64,000 bases of DNA from Chinchilla lanigera (taxonomy: Eukaryota; Chordata; Mammalia; Rodentia; Chinchillidae): assembly GCF_000276665.1 (NCBI RefSeq), contig NW_004955502.1, positions 3,613,247-3,677,246 on the forward strand, in the 5' to 3' direction. Of this stretch, positions 22,440-33,835 are shown piece by piece (the stretch's first letter is position 1; every line of letters starts with the position of its first letter). The notes beneath the pieces are model-generated. The model had not been told where the DNA came from and made no database searches. It saw only the letters and a program-made list of their open reading frames with translations. A program made the position numbers and the translations under genes.

Positions 22440-23968
22440 GAAAAAATTGTGGGTTTTTTTGTTTTTTATTTTAGAGAGACAAAAACAATGACACAGAGTT
22501 TCAAAACAGGATAGTAGGAAATTAACAATGGTGAGCATATTATGTATTGTTACCTTCAAAGTAGTTGCGCAGATTATAAAACATAGACACACAGACTCGA
22601 TCAAACAATGTAAGCACAAACATTCTTTCAATGAACTAAAAGAAAATAACAGTACAATTATCTTAGCTATCATATATATAGATAATATAGTATATTATAT
22701 ATACATATATATAATTTCTTTTCTTTCCCCTTCCTTCTTTTCTCCTTTCCCCCATCCCAGCTGTTCTTTCCTTTTGAGCAGTTTCTTTCTCTTTCACAAT
22801 ATTTGCTGTAGATTTTGGATCTTATTTACTCTTTCAGTTTCTTACACTAGGGAGACAAGATTATGTTTATACATGTGAGTTTGATTTATTTCACTTATGA
22901 GTATGGTCTCTAGTTGCATCCACTTACCTATAAAAGCCTCAAGTTTATCCTTCTTTATAGCTGAGTACTACTTCATTACATCTTTTCTTAACTATTTCTC
23001 AATTGGTGGACATTTGGGTTGTTTCCAAGATTTAGCTATGGCAAATTGTGCTACTACAAACATGGGTGCACATATATGGCTGTGGTATGATGTTTTTAAT
23101 TCTTCTGGGAAAATACCCAGAAGGGGAATGGCTGGATTGAATGGGACCTCTAATCCTAGTTTTTTGAGGAATCTACACACTGATTTCCACAGTCGCTGCA
23201 CCAGTCTTCCACCAACAGTGGAGAAGAGTTCCTTTTTCCCCACAGCCCCTCCAGCATTTTTTTGAATGGGACCTCTAATCCTAGTTTTTTGAGGAATCTA
23301 CACACTGATTTCCACAGTCGCTGCACCAGTCTTCCACCAACAGTGGAGAAGAGTTCCTTTTTCCCCACAGCCCCTCCAGCATTTTTTATTGGTTGATTTC
23401 CTGATGACAGCCATTCTTTCTGGGGTGAGATGGAATCTCAGTGTTGTTTTAATTTGCATTTCTCGAATGACCAGTGATGTTGAACATTTTTACATATATT
23501 TATTTGCCATTTGTATTCTTCATCTGAAGAGTGTGTGTTCATCTCATGCTCATTTTTGGATTGGGTCTTTGAATTTGGGGGGCCTCATCTTTTTCAATTC
23601 TTTATGTGTGCTAGATAGCAGTCCTTTGTCTGAGGGACAGTTGGCTAAAATTTTTTCCCTCTCTGTGGGTTTTCTTTTCACTCTGTTAGAGATTTCTCTT
23701 GATGTGCAAAAACTTTTTAATAACATGAGATATCACTTGTTGAGTCTTTGAAGTGCTTCTCTTGCAGTTTGGGTTTGATCATGCTCTCTTTGCCTACCCC
23801 TATGTCTTCAAGATTTTTACCCACTTTCTCTTCCGGTAGATTTAGTGTTTCTGTTTTAATATTTAGATCTTTGATCCATTTTGACTAGTTTTTTGCATGA
23901 TGATAAACATGGGTCTAGTGTTAGTCTTTGGCATGTGGAAAGCCAGTTTTTCCAGCACCATGTTTTTC
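22440..23968 (-). mobile_element. L1 3' third (ORF2 C-terminus and 3' UTR), antisense
   Basis: The plus strand starts with a T-rich tail complement (22451-22472) and the lineage-specific 3' UTR. From about 22875 it runs antisense through the ORF2 C-terminal region: gtttgatttatttcacttat, ccacttacctataaaagcct, aatggctggattgaatggga, ttggtcttt-type blocks, and finally tttttccagcaccatgtttt near 23950. It is truncated at the 5' end. The frame is broken, and an internal 125-bp tandem duplication (23138-23387) adds further disruption. No target duplication was found. Confidence 0.9.
23138..23387. repeat. 125-bp tandem duplication inside L1 ORF2
   Basis: Positions 23138-23262 and 23263-23387 read identically, starting tgaatgggacctctaatcct and ending ccctccagcatttttt. 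Other L1 copies in this window have this block once (for example the sense-strand block near 33000-33080). The copies share one or two bases of microhomology at the junction. Confidence 0.95.
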
Positions 23969-24063
23969 AGAAATTGCAGTGAGCTAAAAATATTTTCAGT
24001 CAATTGAAAGTTGAGTGAAGTTATCATTAGCAAATGTATAACACAGGAAATTCTCAAGTAGCT

Positions 24064-24215
24064 AGTATGGTGGCACACACCTGTAATCCTAGCACCCTGA
24101 AAGGCTGAGGCAGAAGGATCAAAAGTTTGAGACCAGCTTTTTTAAAATAAAACAAATGGCTAGGGATACAGCTCATTGCACACACCTAGGATTCAATCCC
24201 TAATACCATAAAACA
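24064..24215 (+). mobile_element. B1-ID dimeric SINE
   Basis: The B1-like left half has ggtggcacacacctgtaatc, ctgaggcagaaggatcaaaa and gtttgagaccagc. A short A-rich linker follows, then an ID-like right half with ggctagggatacagctcatt and aggattcaatccctaatacc. It is diverged and shortened. Confidence 0.8.
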
Positions 24216-24539
24216 GACAGCAGAAATCCTAATGTATATTTCTTTGGGTTGAAAGAAAATGATCCTAAAAATCTGGAGGAAGGAAAGAAGATTCCTCAGC
24301 ATGGGAAAATGTAAAAATTTTTTCTGCTTAATGCAATGACAATAATAATATCTTAGGGGATTTACAACATTTGGGAAAGTGAATGATTTTAAAACAATAG
24401 GAGAAAGGTAGGAGGCAGGTAATGGAGTTCAATCATTTTGAAGTTCTTGCATTATTCCTCATGTCAATTGAGAGATAAACATTTCCAAATATTCCTAAAT
24501 ACTTTCTGGTTGTAAGATGCACACTAAATATAAGGACAT

Positions 24540-24840
24540 GGATAAGGTAAAAAGAAAAGTTTAATAAAGATATACCATTCTAACATAAGCCCAAATGGAC
24601 TGGTATTGCTATGATACCATCAATAAAATATACTTTAATATAAGGCTTACCTCAAGAAATACAAAGAGGGCTATTTCATAATGATAAAAAGGATCAATTC
24701 AACAGGAAAATAATTTTAAATATGCATGCATCCAATAATATATTCTTAAAATATATAAAAGAAGAAGTACACAAATCCACAATCACAGATGTAGATTTGA
24801 AAATGTCTATATAATTGATAAAATGAATAAAAAGTCAATA
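24540..24840 (+). mobile_element. old L1 ORF2 endonuclease-region fragment
   Basis: Sense-strand blocks follow L1 ORF2 just upstream of reverse transcriptase: cataagcccaaatggact, aagagggctatttcataatg, ataaaaaggatcaattcaac, aatatgcatgcatccaataa. No open frame is preserved. Confidence 0.6.
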
Positions 24841-25084
24841 TCTGAAACCTTTAGGATAACTGTGTTGTTTTATAATCAGACCTAGGAAAACCTCAAAATT
24901 TTATTAATTTTGAAAAAAAGAGCACCTTGCCTAATATACTGATATCAAACAAGGCAAAAATCACAGAGTTTAATTACAGTAACGTATCCTTTGACTATGT
25001 TAAGTCTAGGGAATCCATAGAAGTGAGATGTGACCTCTTTTTTCCATGGCCACACTCCAACAACAAAACAACAACAACAGCCAA

Positions 25085-25298
25085 GATTTATACAGTGCTT
25101 GTTGAGTGCCAGGAACCATGCTAAGCTCTTAACATGTGTTAATGTATTTAATTTCCCCAATAACCCAATAAGGTAGGCAATTATCCCATTTTACTAAGGT
25201 CCTGGGACACTAAGTAACTTATCCCAGGTCAACCCAGCTAGTAAATAGAGAGCTGAGATTTAGACAAATGTTTTAGTGCTATGCCACATTTCTTATTC
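25085..25298 (-). mobile_element. MIR SINE, antisense
   Basis: Clear antisense MIR: cttgttgagtgccaggaacc, gctaagctcttaacatgtgt, taaggtaggcaattatccca, and actaagtaacttatcccagg near the core. It covers most of the consensus length. Confidence 0.8.
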
Positions 25299-26444
25299 CT
25301 TTTTGAGCATTGTGTCAGTGAACATTTCCCTTCCAACTATGATTTCCAGTTGAGCAGGAATATTTTAGGAAAAAGAGAATTGGAAGAATGGGGCTGGGAC
25401 TTCCCTATGGAGCTAGAGCCATCCTACCCTCTTCTATAGAGGGCTGATGGGCAGGTGTGACCTCTGTGTGCATATTTAACCTCTACAGTGGAAGGGGTAT
25501 TCCCAAGCTAGATGCTTGTCCACCTCAGGTTTGGATGTCATGTTTTGTGTGTGATGAAGCAGTTGCTCCTTGGACAACCTCAACCCTGCAGCACGCAAGG
25601 AGAGTTAATAGACTTTCCTAAGTGAATTTCTGGAGGAGGCTGGAAATCGAATCTTCCTCCTTCCAGCACACCAGAACCACTGACAGCATTTATAAAAATC
25701 CTTCATGGAATATATTAAACTGAATTTTATTTTATTATGTGTGCTCTGTGTATGTCTTTGTTACTGTTGTGGTTTATTTGTCTTAATTCTACATGCTTCT
25801 TTACCTGAGGAGTCAGAGATGTGCCTCCCCAACAAGAACTTTACTTGACTTTTGGTACAGGGATTTTCTTTACATTTTTGCTACAGAATTTCTCTAATCA
25901 CAGCACTGCTGACATTTTGGACCATGTAATTCTTTGTCATGGGAGCTGTATGTGCATTACAGGATGTTCAGCAGCATTCCAACATTCTAACCTCCAAATG
26001 CCAGTACCGTCCATGCTCCAGTAGTGACACAAGAATGTCTCCAGACAATGCCAAATGGAGAGGGAAGACGTCCAGGATTCATTACAGAAATAAAGCCAAG
26101 CTAGCTATAAAGCCCCAGATAGCTCACTTCCACACAGCCCACTGCAAAATGGCATCTACAGGCTCTACTCACTGTGACCTTGAGTAACAAACACATCCAG
26201 CTTCGAGTCTGTGCCTGAGACGGGGTCTTCAGAAAATACTTTTGGAATGAATGAAAAAAGTAAACACTGAATATATAATTACACTAATGTCACAAATGTG
26301 GGGCCATTGGATTCAAATAGTTCACATCTATGACTTGCTTGGCTAATTTTATACAGAACTTAGCTGACATGCATTCATTCATTTGTGTCTTTCTCTATCC
26401 TTTGACTCAGAAAATGCTTCTTATGGATCTTGCTGTGTTTAGGA
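25299..26444. other. no gene recognised
   Basis: Unique-looking sequence. Frames of 67 and 82 residues (25821-26187) overlap in different phases, without domains. Confidence 0.45.
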
Positions 26445-26690
26445 AGCCTAGCACAATGGCTCCTGGGCGGGCACTGGAGTTGGACTGCTGAAGTGTCATT
26501 GCTGCTCACTGGGTTTATGACCTCAGGCTCATTTATCATCGTCTCTGTGCCTTGTTCTCTCATTTGCAAAGCAGGAAGGACGAGCACGTTTAGTAACACC
26601 TTCTACAGTTATAAGAATGCAGTTACATATATACTATTTGCCCATACCTAGTAGGTACTACACATATTTGCTATTATCACACCTAATTGG
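26445..26690 (+). mobile_element. MIR SINE, sense
   Basis: The sense MIR pattern runs from an actggagttggactgc start through gggtttatgacctcaggctc, tctgtgccttgttctctcat and a tail cctagtaggtactacacata. Old. Confidence 0.65.
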
Positions 26691-26889
26691 AAAAATAAAG
26701 AAGGGTAAAGTAAAAGAGGTGCATCCAGGTAGCTCTTATTTGAGGCAAAATATTGTGCACTGTATGATAGATTCCAATTAATTGGAAGAAGGAAGCAAGA
26801 TCACATCCAGTGGAGAGGAGAAAATAGAGATGGTCTGAGGACAGAACACATCTGAATTGGTCCTTTTAAGGTTGGGTAGGTAAAGTAGG

Positions 26890-28118
26890 CATTATGGTTT
26901 ATGTTTAGATAACCCCTCCAAACCTCATGCACTCATAAGCGGGACTTGGAAAGGTGATTGAATCATGAGGGTTTGTGGTGGATTATAACCCCAGCTGAAC
27001 TGAGTAAGCGTGGTGCTGGGTGTGGGAGGCCCACCTGAGGATTGTTGCCAGCAGCATAAGAAGCAGAACTGGAGAAGCAGAAGTTAGGCTGTTGGGAGCT
27101 GAGAAAGGCTATTGGGAGCTGGCACAAGCTGTAAGAAGCTGTTGGTTCTGTTAGAGGAGCTTGTCATGCTGGCTTTCCTGATGAACTTGGCTGTTTTCAT
27201 CCTCTGAGGAGCTCAGGACCTTGATGGCACTGAGAATAGCTTCAGTTCACTTCGGAGGAGCTCTAGTACTCACTTTGAACATCTTCCTGGCTCCAGAGGG
27301 GAAGATGGTGCACTACCAGTCTCCTGGAGAAGCTTGCTGCGTTGGTTTTCCTGATGGGAACTCAGCTGTCTTCTTCACTGGAGGAGCTCGGGACTTCACT
27401 GTTGCTGAGGATGCCTGTGGTGCCGTTCAGGGGAGCTCTGGTTCTTACTTGGCACATAGCTTCCTGGCTCTAGTGTAGATCCCTCAGCCTGCTAGCACAG
27501 GTCCTTCATCCTTCTGGCACAGACTTCCTAGATTCCACCACTGACCTTTGGGCCTTCCCAGTGCAGATGCGTGAAACAGGCCTGCATGAGATGTTGTTAT
27601 GGGCTTCAGTGGGACTCGTGGGAAGCACTGTTATGAGCTCTAGGTGTTCAGCTGGACTCATGCAGGACATTTCTGTGGGATCCAGGCCCTCAGCTGGATT
27701 CTTGGTCTTAGTGTGTGGACAGATTTCCTGCACTCTTTTGTATGTCATTCTCTGGATGACTATTATAAATAATCTTATAAAATATGTATTACACTGTATC
27801 TTATTTTTCACCTTGCAGGTATCTCCTAAACAATAACAGGGTGTTATCATTGAATGTGATGTTAGTAAGTGGAGCCTGGTCAGAAGAGGCAGGTCACTGG
27901 AGGTGTGACCTTCTGGAATGTATCTCTCTCCCTAGTTTCTCTCTTCACTCTGCTTCCTGGGCACCATAAGGTGAGCAGCTCTCCTCCAGCATGCCCCTGT
28001 GCCATGCCAGTTTGCCTCGGAGCCAATGGACTAAAAATGTAAACCAAAACTGACCTCTCCTCCTTGAAATTATAGGAATCAGGTATTATGTCCCAGTGGC
28101 TAGAAAGTAACGAGAACA
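26890..28118 (+). mobile_element. MaLR-type LTR interrupted by a second LTR
   Basis: The outer LTR 5' part (26890-26968) reads ttatggtttatgtttagata and cctccaaacctcatgcactc. Its 3' part resumes at 27844 and ends aagtaacgagaaca at 28118. That half is close to classical MST/MLT1 LTRs (tctctctccctagtttctct, accataaggtgagcagctct). Flanks gtagg and gtaag are a four-of-five target duplication. It is split by the 865-bp LTR in the next entry. Confidence 0.75.
26974..27838 (+). mobile_element. 865-bp solo LTR nested in a MaLR LTR
   Basis: The insert begins tgtggtggattataacccc and ends ctaaacaataaca, so it has TG...CA termini. Flanks gggtt (26969-26973) and gggtg (27839-27843) are a probable 5-bp target duplication with one change. 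It has ATAAATAA near 27763 as a likely polyadenylation region, and repeated internal modules of the ggagct(c/t) type. Its 5' 100 bp (gaactgagtaagcgtggtgc; tgggtgtgggaggcccacct) matches the LTR at 57880-58233. I do not recognise the family. The frames inside it (85, 91, 114 residues) lack known domains. Confidence 0.7.
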
Positions 28119-28379
28119 GTAAGGTAGTACCTGAGATGCATGTGGGGTACATAGCGAGGGGACAGCCAGAGGAGCAAAGCTGTGGAGTCACATGCAGATA
28201 ATTCTAATACTGTCTTGTTGAGCTGGAGTTTAGGGAGTTGAGGGCACAGGTTGATGACACAGGTTAGGAATAGTCTGAAGTGTTCTTCATGAAATTCAGT
28301 TTGTTCTTCACAGGATCACGGTGAAAAGCCTGAAACCTAGGGGAGTTCATTCAGGCTCATTGGTTCAATTGGTTTAATA

Positions 28380-28532
28380 GCTGTGTTCTAGACATGTCAT
28401 ATAACTTCTCCAGCTTCCAGATTTCTAACTTTAAAATGAGCAAAACACTACCTATCTCACAGAATTCTTGTGAGACTTAGTAGAAATCTTGAAGAGGGAC
28501 TTATAGTGTCTGTAAACAGCATTTATTATCCT
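28380..28532 (+). mobile_element. MIR SINE fragment
   Basis: Sense-strand pattern: cttctccagcttccagattt, ctaactttaaaatgagcaaa, cctatctcacagaattcttg, gagacttagtagaaat. Confidence 0.55.
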
Positions 28533-31124
28533 TCTGAAGGACTGAACTAGGAAGGAATAAGTAGAATGCTAAAGGAAAACAAAGGCAAAGAGCTAAAAGA
28601 AACTGAAATGTTTCCCACCATCTCTCCTAAAACACCATGTTTTGTTTTTATTTAAGAAGGTGATGCACCTTAAGAGAAGTGAGAGGGTTTGAGGAGCATC
28701 TGGTACTTTCATAAAACACAGAAAGATTTCTTTACAGTTTTTTTCCCTCATCTGTTTTAGATCTAATCTGTCATCTCTGATTCCCAATCCATCTCCCAAA
28801 ATTGTCCCCTCTGAACAGAACTGCTGCAGATTCTCCCTCTCTCTGCATCTATCTGAGTTCACCTGTTTAATGTGTAGACTGATTTTACCTCTCATGAATG
28901 TCACAATTATCACTGATTTTTTTCCATTCTCCAGAATCTGTATGATCAAGAGCCAGTAGTTGACTAATCCTGTCAGCATTTCTCTTACTTGGAAATGGGG
29001 AGAAGGGAGAGAGAAAGACCAACCTAGAATTTTCTTTAGAGGCAGAGACAGGGAAAGAGTATATGATCAATGAATTTTAAAGCATAATTAGGAATGGATC
29101 TTGAAAGAGTTTGACTGAATTTCCCCACCAACCATCTTTATTGTTGATGTGTGTGTACGCAGCCAAAAGGAGTTGTCTGGATCAGAACTCTAACATTGTA
29201 CTAGTACTTTTGACTACTATTATATTGTCACTGCCCTCTGGTCAAAGACCACCAGGCGTACACCTGTGAGTGGAAGAAAGTTTGGGTACATTGATGCTCC
29301 ATCGGCATTGTGCACTGTCTCAGTAAGGAGGTATCAGGAAAGACACTGCTGGAGTTTGCCTCGTGTTAGGTGCTTCTGGTGAGAGTTCAAGAAGGCAGGG
29401 GTTTGTTCTGATTTAGATACTGTCAGAAGGCAGAGGTAATTTTATGATGGGATGTATTAGCATAAAAACATAACCTCCCAGTGCTTTAGCTATTGCTGCA
29501 CAGTGCCAGAGGGAAATGATTCTCCTTATTTTTGGAGTTCCTTAAATAATCCACATTTTTTTATATAATCCGCATTTAGATCCCTACTTTGTAAATAGAA
29601 AGTTAAGTAGCGCTATTTTCTTAGTTCAATTAGACTCATCATCCAATGACATAGCTAGTATCTAGTTTTTCATGGAATGTCCTTCCTATTTTTATTTTTT
29701 ACAGCCATTCCAGAAAGTGATGAATTGTCTTTGTGAGGTTAGCTATAATTTGCCTCCAGACACAATTTCATACCTTACTGGGTAGGTTTGTGGTCAGCTG
29801 TATAAGTGAATTGCTTGGGCAGGCTCCTGTAACTTGGATTTTCGATTCAAGAAAGCTGTGTGACTTTCATGTCATCTTGAGTCCTTTGACCCAATGCTAT
29901 ATCAAGTTGCTCTTTGTCATCTCAGCACATCATCCTCTGAGTCCACTTTTTGTGGGGTAAAATTTTCCTCTTCAACTTACTTTGCCTATGACATACTGTT
30001 CATCTTTATACATCAGACTGCCAGCTTGATTCTCTTGTGTGATGACTGCCTTTAACAAAAATACACGCTATTCTTTCCACAAATAGATTATAATGCGCTG
30101 GTGTTCGCTGCATAGTTCTTGACCTCCTCTTGAACTTGGCATCCATTGACTTCCCCGCCTCTGCCAAGGTTGCCTCACACAGCTCTGCTGTTGCCTTACT
30201 CCTGGCTATGGGAGAAATGGGTCTTGAGACGGTTTCAGCACAACTATTACCTCATATATCCCCAAAGGGTTGTTAGCCAGACACAGTCCTCTTAAGAGTT
30301 CAAGGGGCCTCACTGGGCTGGTGGACAGATGGACTTACAGACAGAAAACATTAGTCTTAAACATTTTTACATGCTTTTATTCTTTGAAGGATGCTGGGTA
30401 CTTTGGCATCTTTTAAATAATGGCTAAGGTTGTTTCAGAATTCTTCACTTATAATGAGTCTTTTCTACCAATAAATCTATCCTGTATGACACTAGATGAT
30501 TTTCTGGCACCCTAGCAGGATTCCTTTCTAAAACTGTAAGGGTTGTAATTTCAACCAGGTTCTTGATGGATACTACAGGCCAGAGCTGCTTGACACACAT
30601 TTGGCTTTCTAGGACCTCGTGGATTCTGTAATGAAAGCCAGAGCTTATCTAGCATTCCAGCTTTCAGGAGGAAAATGGACAAACTCCCACTGGCCAAGAA
30701 GGAAGATAGAGCCTGATCCCCAAGTGCACTGTGGAGCATCCCTCTCTGGCACCTCAGTGTGAGGATGAAGCCAGACGTGCAAAAATACAACTGCACCGTA
30801 AGTAAAGGCAGAACTTTCACTTGTAGGCTACATGACAACTCTAATGGCCTTTTCAATACCAAGGTGTTGTGACCGCCCCTCAGAGAGAGCAGGGCCCTGC
30901 TCAGCTGATGATCATTGTTATCAGCTACACCGGGAAATTCATTCTTGTAAGGAAACTCATTCCCGTAAGAAGCTGTCTGGAAGTGATGTATAGCATAGAG
31001 GGCTTCTGCGAATGTGAGCACGCTCTGAAAGCATCCCATGAAAAGCTCATCGCTGACTGTCAAAAGCATTGGCTTTAAAATGTGTCCATCAAAAGCTTAT
31101 ATATATATAACTTCATTTGTGGTT
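28533..31124. other. no gene recognised
   Basis: Largely unique DNA, about 2.6 kb. It holds the longest uninterrupted frame in the window (listed next). I found no TATA box, CpG island, tRNA or splice-supported exon. Confidence 0.45.
30551..31069 (-). other. 172-codon open frame, probably non-coding
   Basis: The longest ATG-initiated frame in the window. The translation is leucine- and serine-rich with several cysteines and resembles no family I know. Nothing upstream looks like a promoter, and there is no nearby poly(A) signal or retrocopy tail. The reverse strand also holds a 69-codon frame. Chance is the most likely explanation. Confidence 0.2.
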
Positions 31125-31224
31125 NNNNNNNNNNNNNNNNNNNNNNNNNNNNNNNNNNNNNNNNNNNNNNNNNNNNNNNNNNNNNNNNNNNNNNNNNNNN
31201 NNNNNNNNNNNNNNNNNNNNNNNN
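31125..31224. other. assembly gap, 100 N
   Basis: Exactly 100 unknown bases, the conventional size for a gap of unknown length. Both sides are TA dinucleotide repeat (tatatatata before, tatatatatatatatta after), so the gap probably replaces an (AT)n-rich stretch that failed to assemble. Frames running into it are meaningless. Confidence 0.98.
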
Positions 31225-31739
31225 TATATATATATATTATGTATATATAAATCAGGATCAGTCTGAAAAAGTAAAGACTGATGCTAACTAACCAGCATTC
31301 TATCCGAGCAGGAAGATTGGCAAATAAGAGAGAATAAAGGCCACAGACAGATGACTGAGCCGGAGCATTTATCTTTGGTGATTGCCGACCCTGGTGCCTG
31401 TTGCCTTATCTTGGTTGCCTGGGGTTGGAACTCCCCCCATGCTGACCTATCTGTCACCATAGTCTCTTTTTCTCCATAATGGGAGCCTTCTGTGTTTTCA
31501 GGCCCTATTTTCTTATATCCAAAGTAGCAAGTAAATGGGCTTATAACCAGTGGGTGATTGGTCACCCACCTCATTGTTGTCACCAAGATAGCATATTTTA
31601 ACATGAAGTGAAGATAGTATTCAAGCTGTCTGGTTCCATGGTGTGCAGGAAAGCCTGGACACGTGAGGCTGTGGTGGAGGGAGGTCCAGCTCAGTTCTCA
31701 CTTCAATCTCTCTGCCAGGAGAGGTGTTTATCACCTTTG

Positions 31740-31990
31740 AAACCACAGGCAAGTTGCCTCTAGGGCCTCTGTTTTCTCATCTTTAAATTAGGTGAGTAAT
31801 AGTAATACATATTTACTGAACGCTTATTCCTTTCCAGGCACTGTTTTAAGCATGCCATGTCTATTAACTTACAGAAAACTCACAATAAACTTATGGAATT
31901 AAGTAGCTGAGGCACAGAAAGGTTAAATACTTGCCCAGGTGGCAGAGCTAGGGCTCAGAGCAAAGCAGCCTAGCTCAGACTTCGTGTGCT
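31740..31990 (-). mobile_element. MIR SINE, antisense, abutting a short sense MIR piece
   Basis: Positions 31807-31985 are antisense MIR: tatttactgaacgcttattc, ttccaggcactgttttaagc, gaggcacagaaaggttaaat, cttgcccaggtggcagagct. Positions 31740-31806 (ctgttttctcatctttaaat) look like the sense strand of another MIR copy, so two old copies meet head to head. Confidence 0.75.
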
Positions 31991-32074
31991 TGCTCACTGC
32001 ACGGACTAAACCTCCACACTGACTTTCTACTTTGTAAAATACCTACAACTTTGTAGTCCTGTAGAACTTTGCTC

Positions 32075-33725
32075 CCTGACTTGCTTTTGTTGCCCAGAAT
32101 TGCTTTTGCTATTCTAGGTCTCTTCTATTTCCAAATGAATTTTAGGAATGTTTTCTCTAGTTCTGTGAGGTATGCTAATGATATTTTCATTGGGATTGCA
32201 TTAGATCTATATAACAGTTTTTATATTACAAAGCTACTGTGATAAAATCAACATGGTATCAGAAAAAAAAATAGACTTGAGGATCAGTGGAAGAGATTAG
32301 AAGATGCAGACACAACCCCAAACATGCTCAACCACTTTATCTTTGACAAAGGGACCAAACATATTCACTGGAAGAAAGATAGCCTCTTTAATGGTGCTGG
32401 AAAAACTGGCTCTCCACATGCCAGACTAATACTAGACTCCTGTCTATTACTATGCACTAAAGTCAAAATGTATCAAAGATCTAAATATTAAAACAGGAAG
32501 AGAATCTACTGGAAGAAAAAGTAGGTAGAAATCTTGAAGACGTAGGTGTAGGCAGAGACTTCATGCAAAACCCAGACTGAACAGGAAATATTACAAAGAA
32601 TCAACAAATGGGATCTCATCTTATTAAAAAGCTCTTCACAACAAAAGAAATCACCATCAGAGTGAAAAGACAACCCACAGAGTAGGAAAAAAAATTATAG
32701 CCAATTGTCCCTCAAACAAAGGACTGCTATTTATATAAAGCGTTGAAAAAAATTAGGTTCCCCAAATTCAAAGACCTAATCCAAAAATGGGCATTGCAGA
32801 TGAAGACACACTTCTCAGCTGAAGAAAGACAAGTGGCAAATAAATATATGAAAAAATGTTCAACATCACTGGTCATTTAAGAACTGCAAATTAAAACAAT
32901 CCTGAGATTCCATCTTGCTCCAGAAAAAATGGCTGTCACCAAGAAATCAATCAATAACAAATGCTGAGGGGGCTTCCGGGAAACAGGAACCCTTCTCCAC
33001 TGTTGGTGGGAGTGTAGACTGGTGCAACCACTATGGACATCGTGTGGAGATTCCTTTAAAAACTAGGATTAGAGGCCCCAATCAACCCAGTTATTCCCCT
33101 TCTGGGTATGTTCCCAGAAGAATTAAAAGCATCATACCACAGAAATATATGTGCACCCATGTTTACAGCAGCACAATTTGTAATAGCCAAATCTTGGAAA
33201 CAACTCATATGCTCATCAACTGAGGAATGGATAAAGAAGATGTAGTATTTTATATAATGGAGTACTACTTAGCCATAAAGGGTAAAGTGGAGAATTTTAT
33301 AGGTAAATGGATACAACTAGAGACAATACCCATAGATGAAATAAATCAGACTCAAGTGTATAAACATCGTATTGTCTCTGTAGTGTGAAAAGATGAACAA
33401 ATAAATAAGATCCAAAATGTATAACAGATGTTGTGAATTGAGAAGAAACTGTTCAAAAGAAAAGAGAAACTGATGGAAAGAAGAAAGGAAAGGAGGGAAA
33501 AGGAAAAATATATGTATACAAGACAGTTAAGATAATTATACTGCTAGTTTCTCCCAGTTCATTGGAAAGAAGGTTTGTGCCAATATTGTTTTGACAATAT
33601 TTCATGTCTATATCTAGTATTCTGAGTAACTACTTTGAAGGTAATACACAATGTATTAATTACAGTCTCCTATTATCTTGTTTTGAAATTCTGGGTTTTT
33701 TTCTCTTTAAAATTAAAAAAAAAAA
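32075..33725 (+). mobile_element. L1 with 5' inversion (twin-priming structure)
   Basis: Positions 32075-32215 are L1 ORF2 in antisense (tttgctattctaggtctctt, aaatgaattttaggaatg, ttctgtgaggtatgctaatg). From about 32222 the sequence switches to sense (tacaaagctactgtgataaa) and runs through the ORF2 C-terminus and full 3' UTR to a poly(A) ending at 33725. In normal L1 the inverted segment lies just upstream of the sense start, so this is the classic inversion made by twin priming. The frame is broken throughout. A possible imperfect target duplication is aaaatacctacaact (near 32037) against aaaatacctagaact (near 33746). Confidence 0.9.
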
Positions 33726-33739
33726 TTAGTCAATAAACA

Positions 33740-33835
33740 AATTCTGCAAAATACCTAGAACTGTACCTGACACACTAATTGCCCAATAACAATCTTACTG
33801 ATCTGTTTTTCTGTAAAATCTGCCCCACCAAAGGT
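33740..33835 (+). mobile_element. MIR SINE tail fragment
   Basis: The block ctagaactgtacctgacaca followed by attgcccaataacaatctt matches the degraded MIR 3' end (acagtgcctggcacatagta-like, then caataaat-like). Very short, so tentative. Confidence 0.4.

Noticed and set aside
30551..31069. 172-codon minus-strand open frame as a possible gene
   Set aside because: No recognisable domain, promoter, splice context or polyadenylation signal. A frame of this length is expected by chance in 64 kb read in six frames. Kept only as a low-confidence entry.
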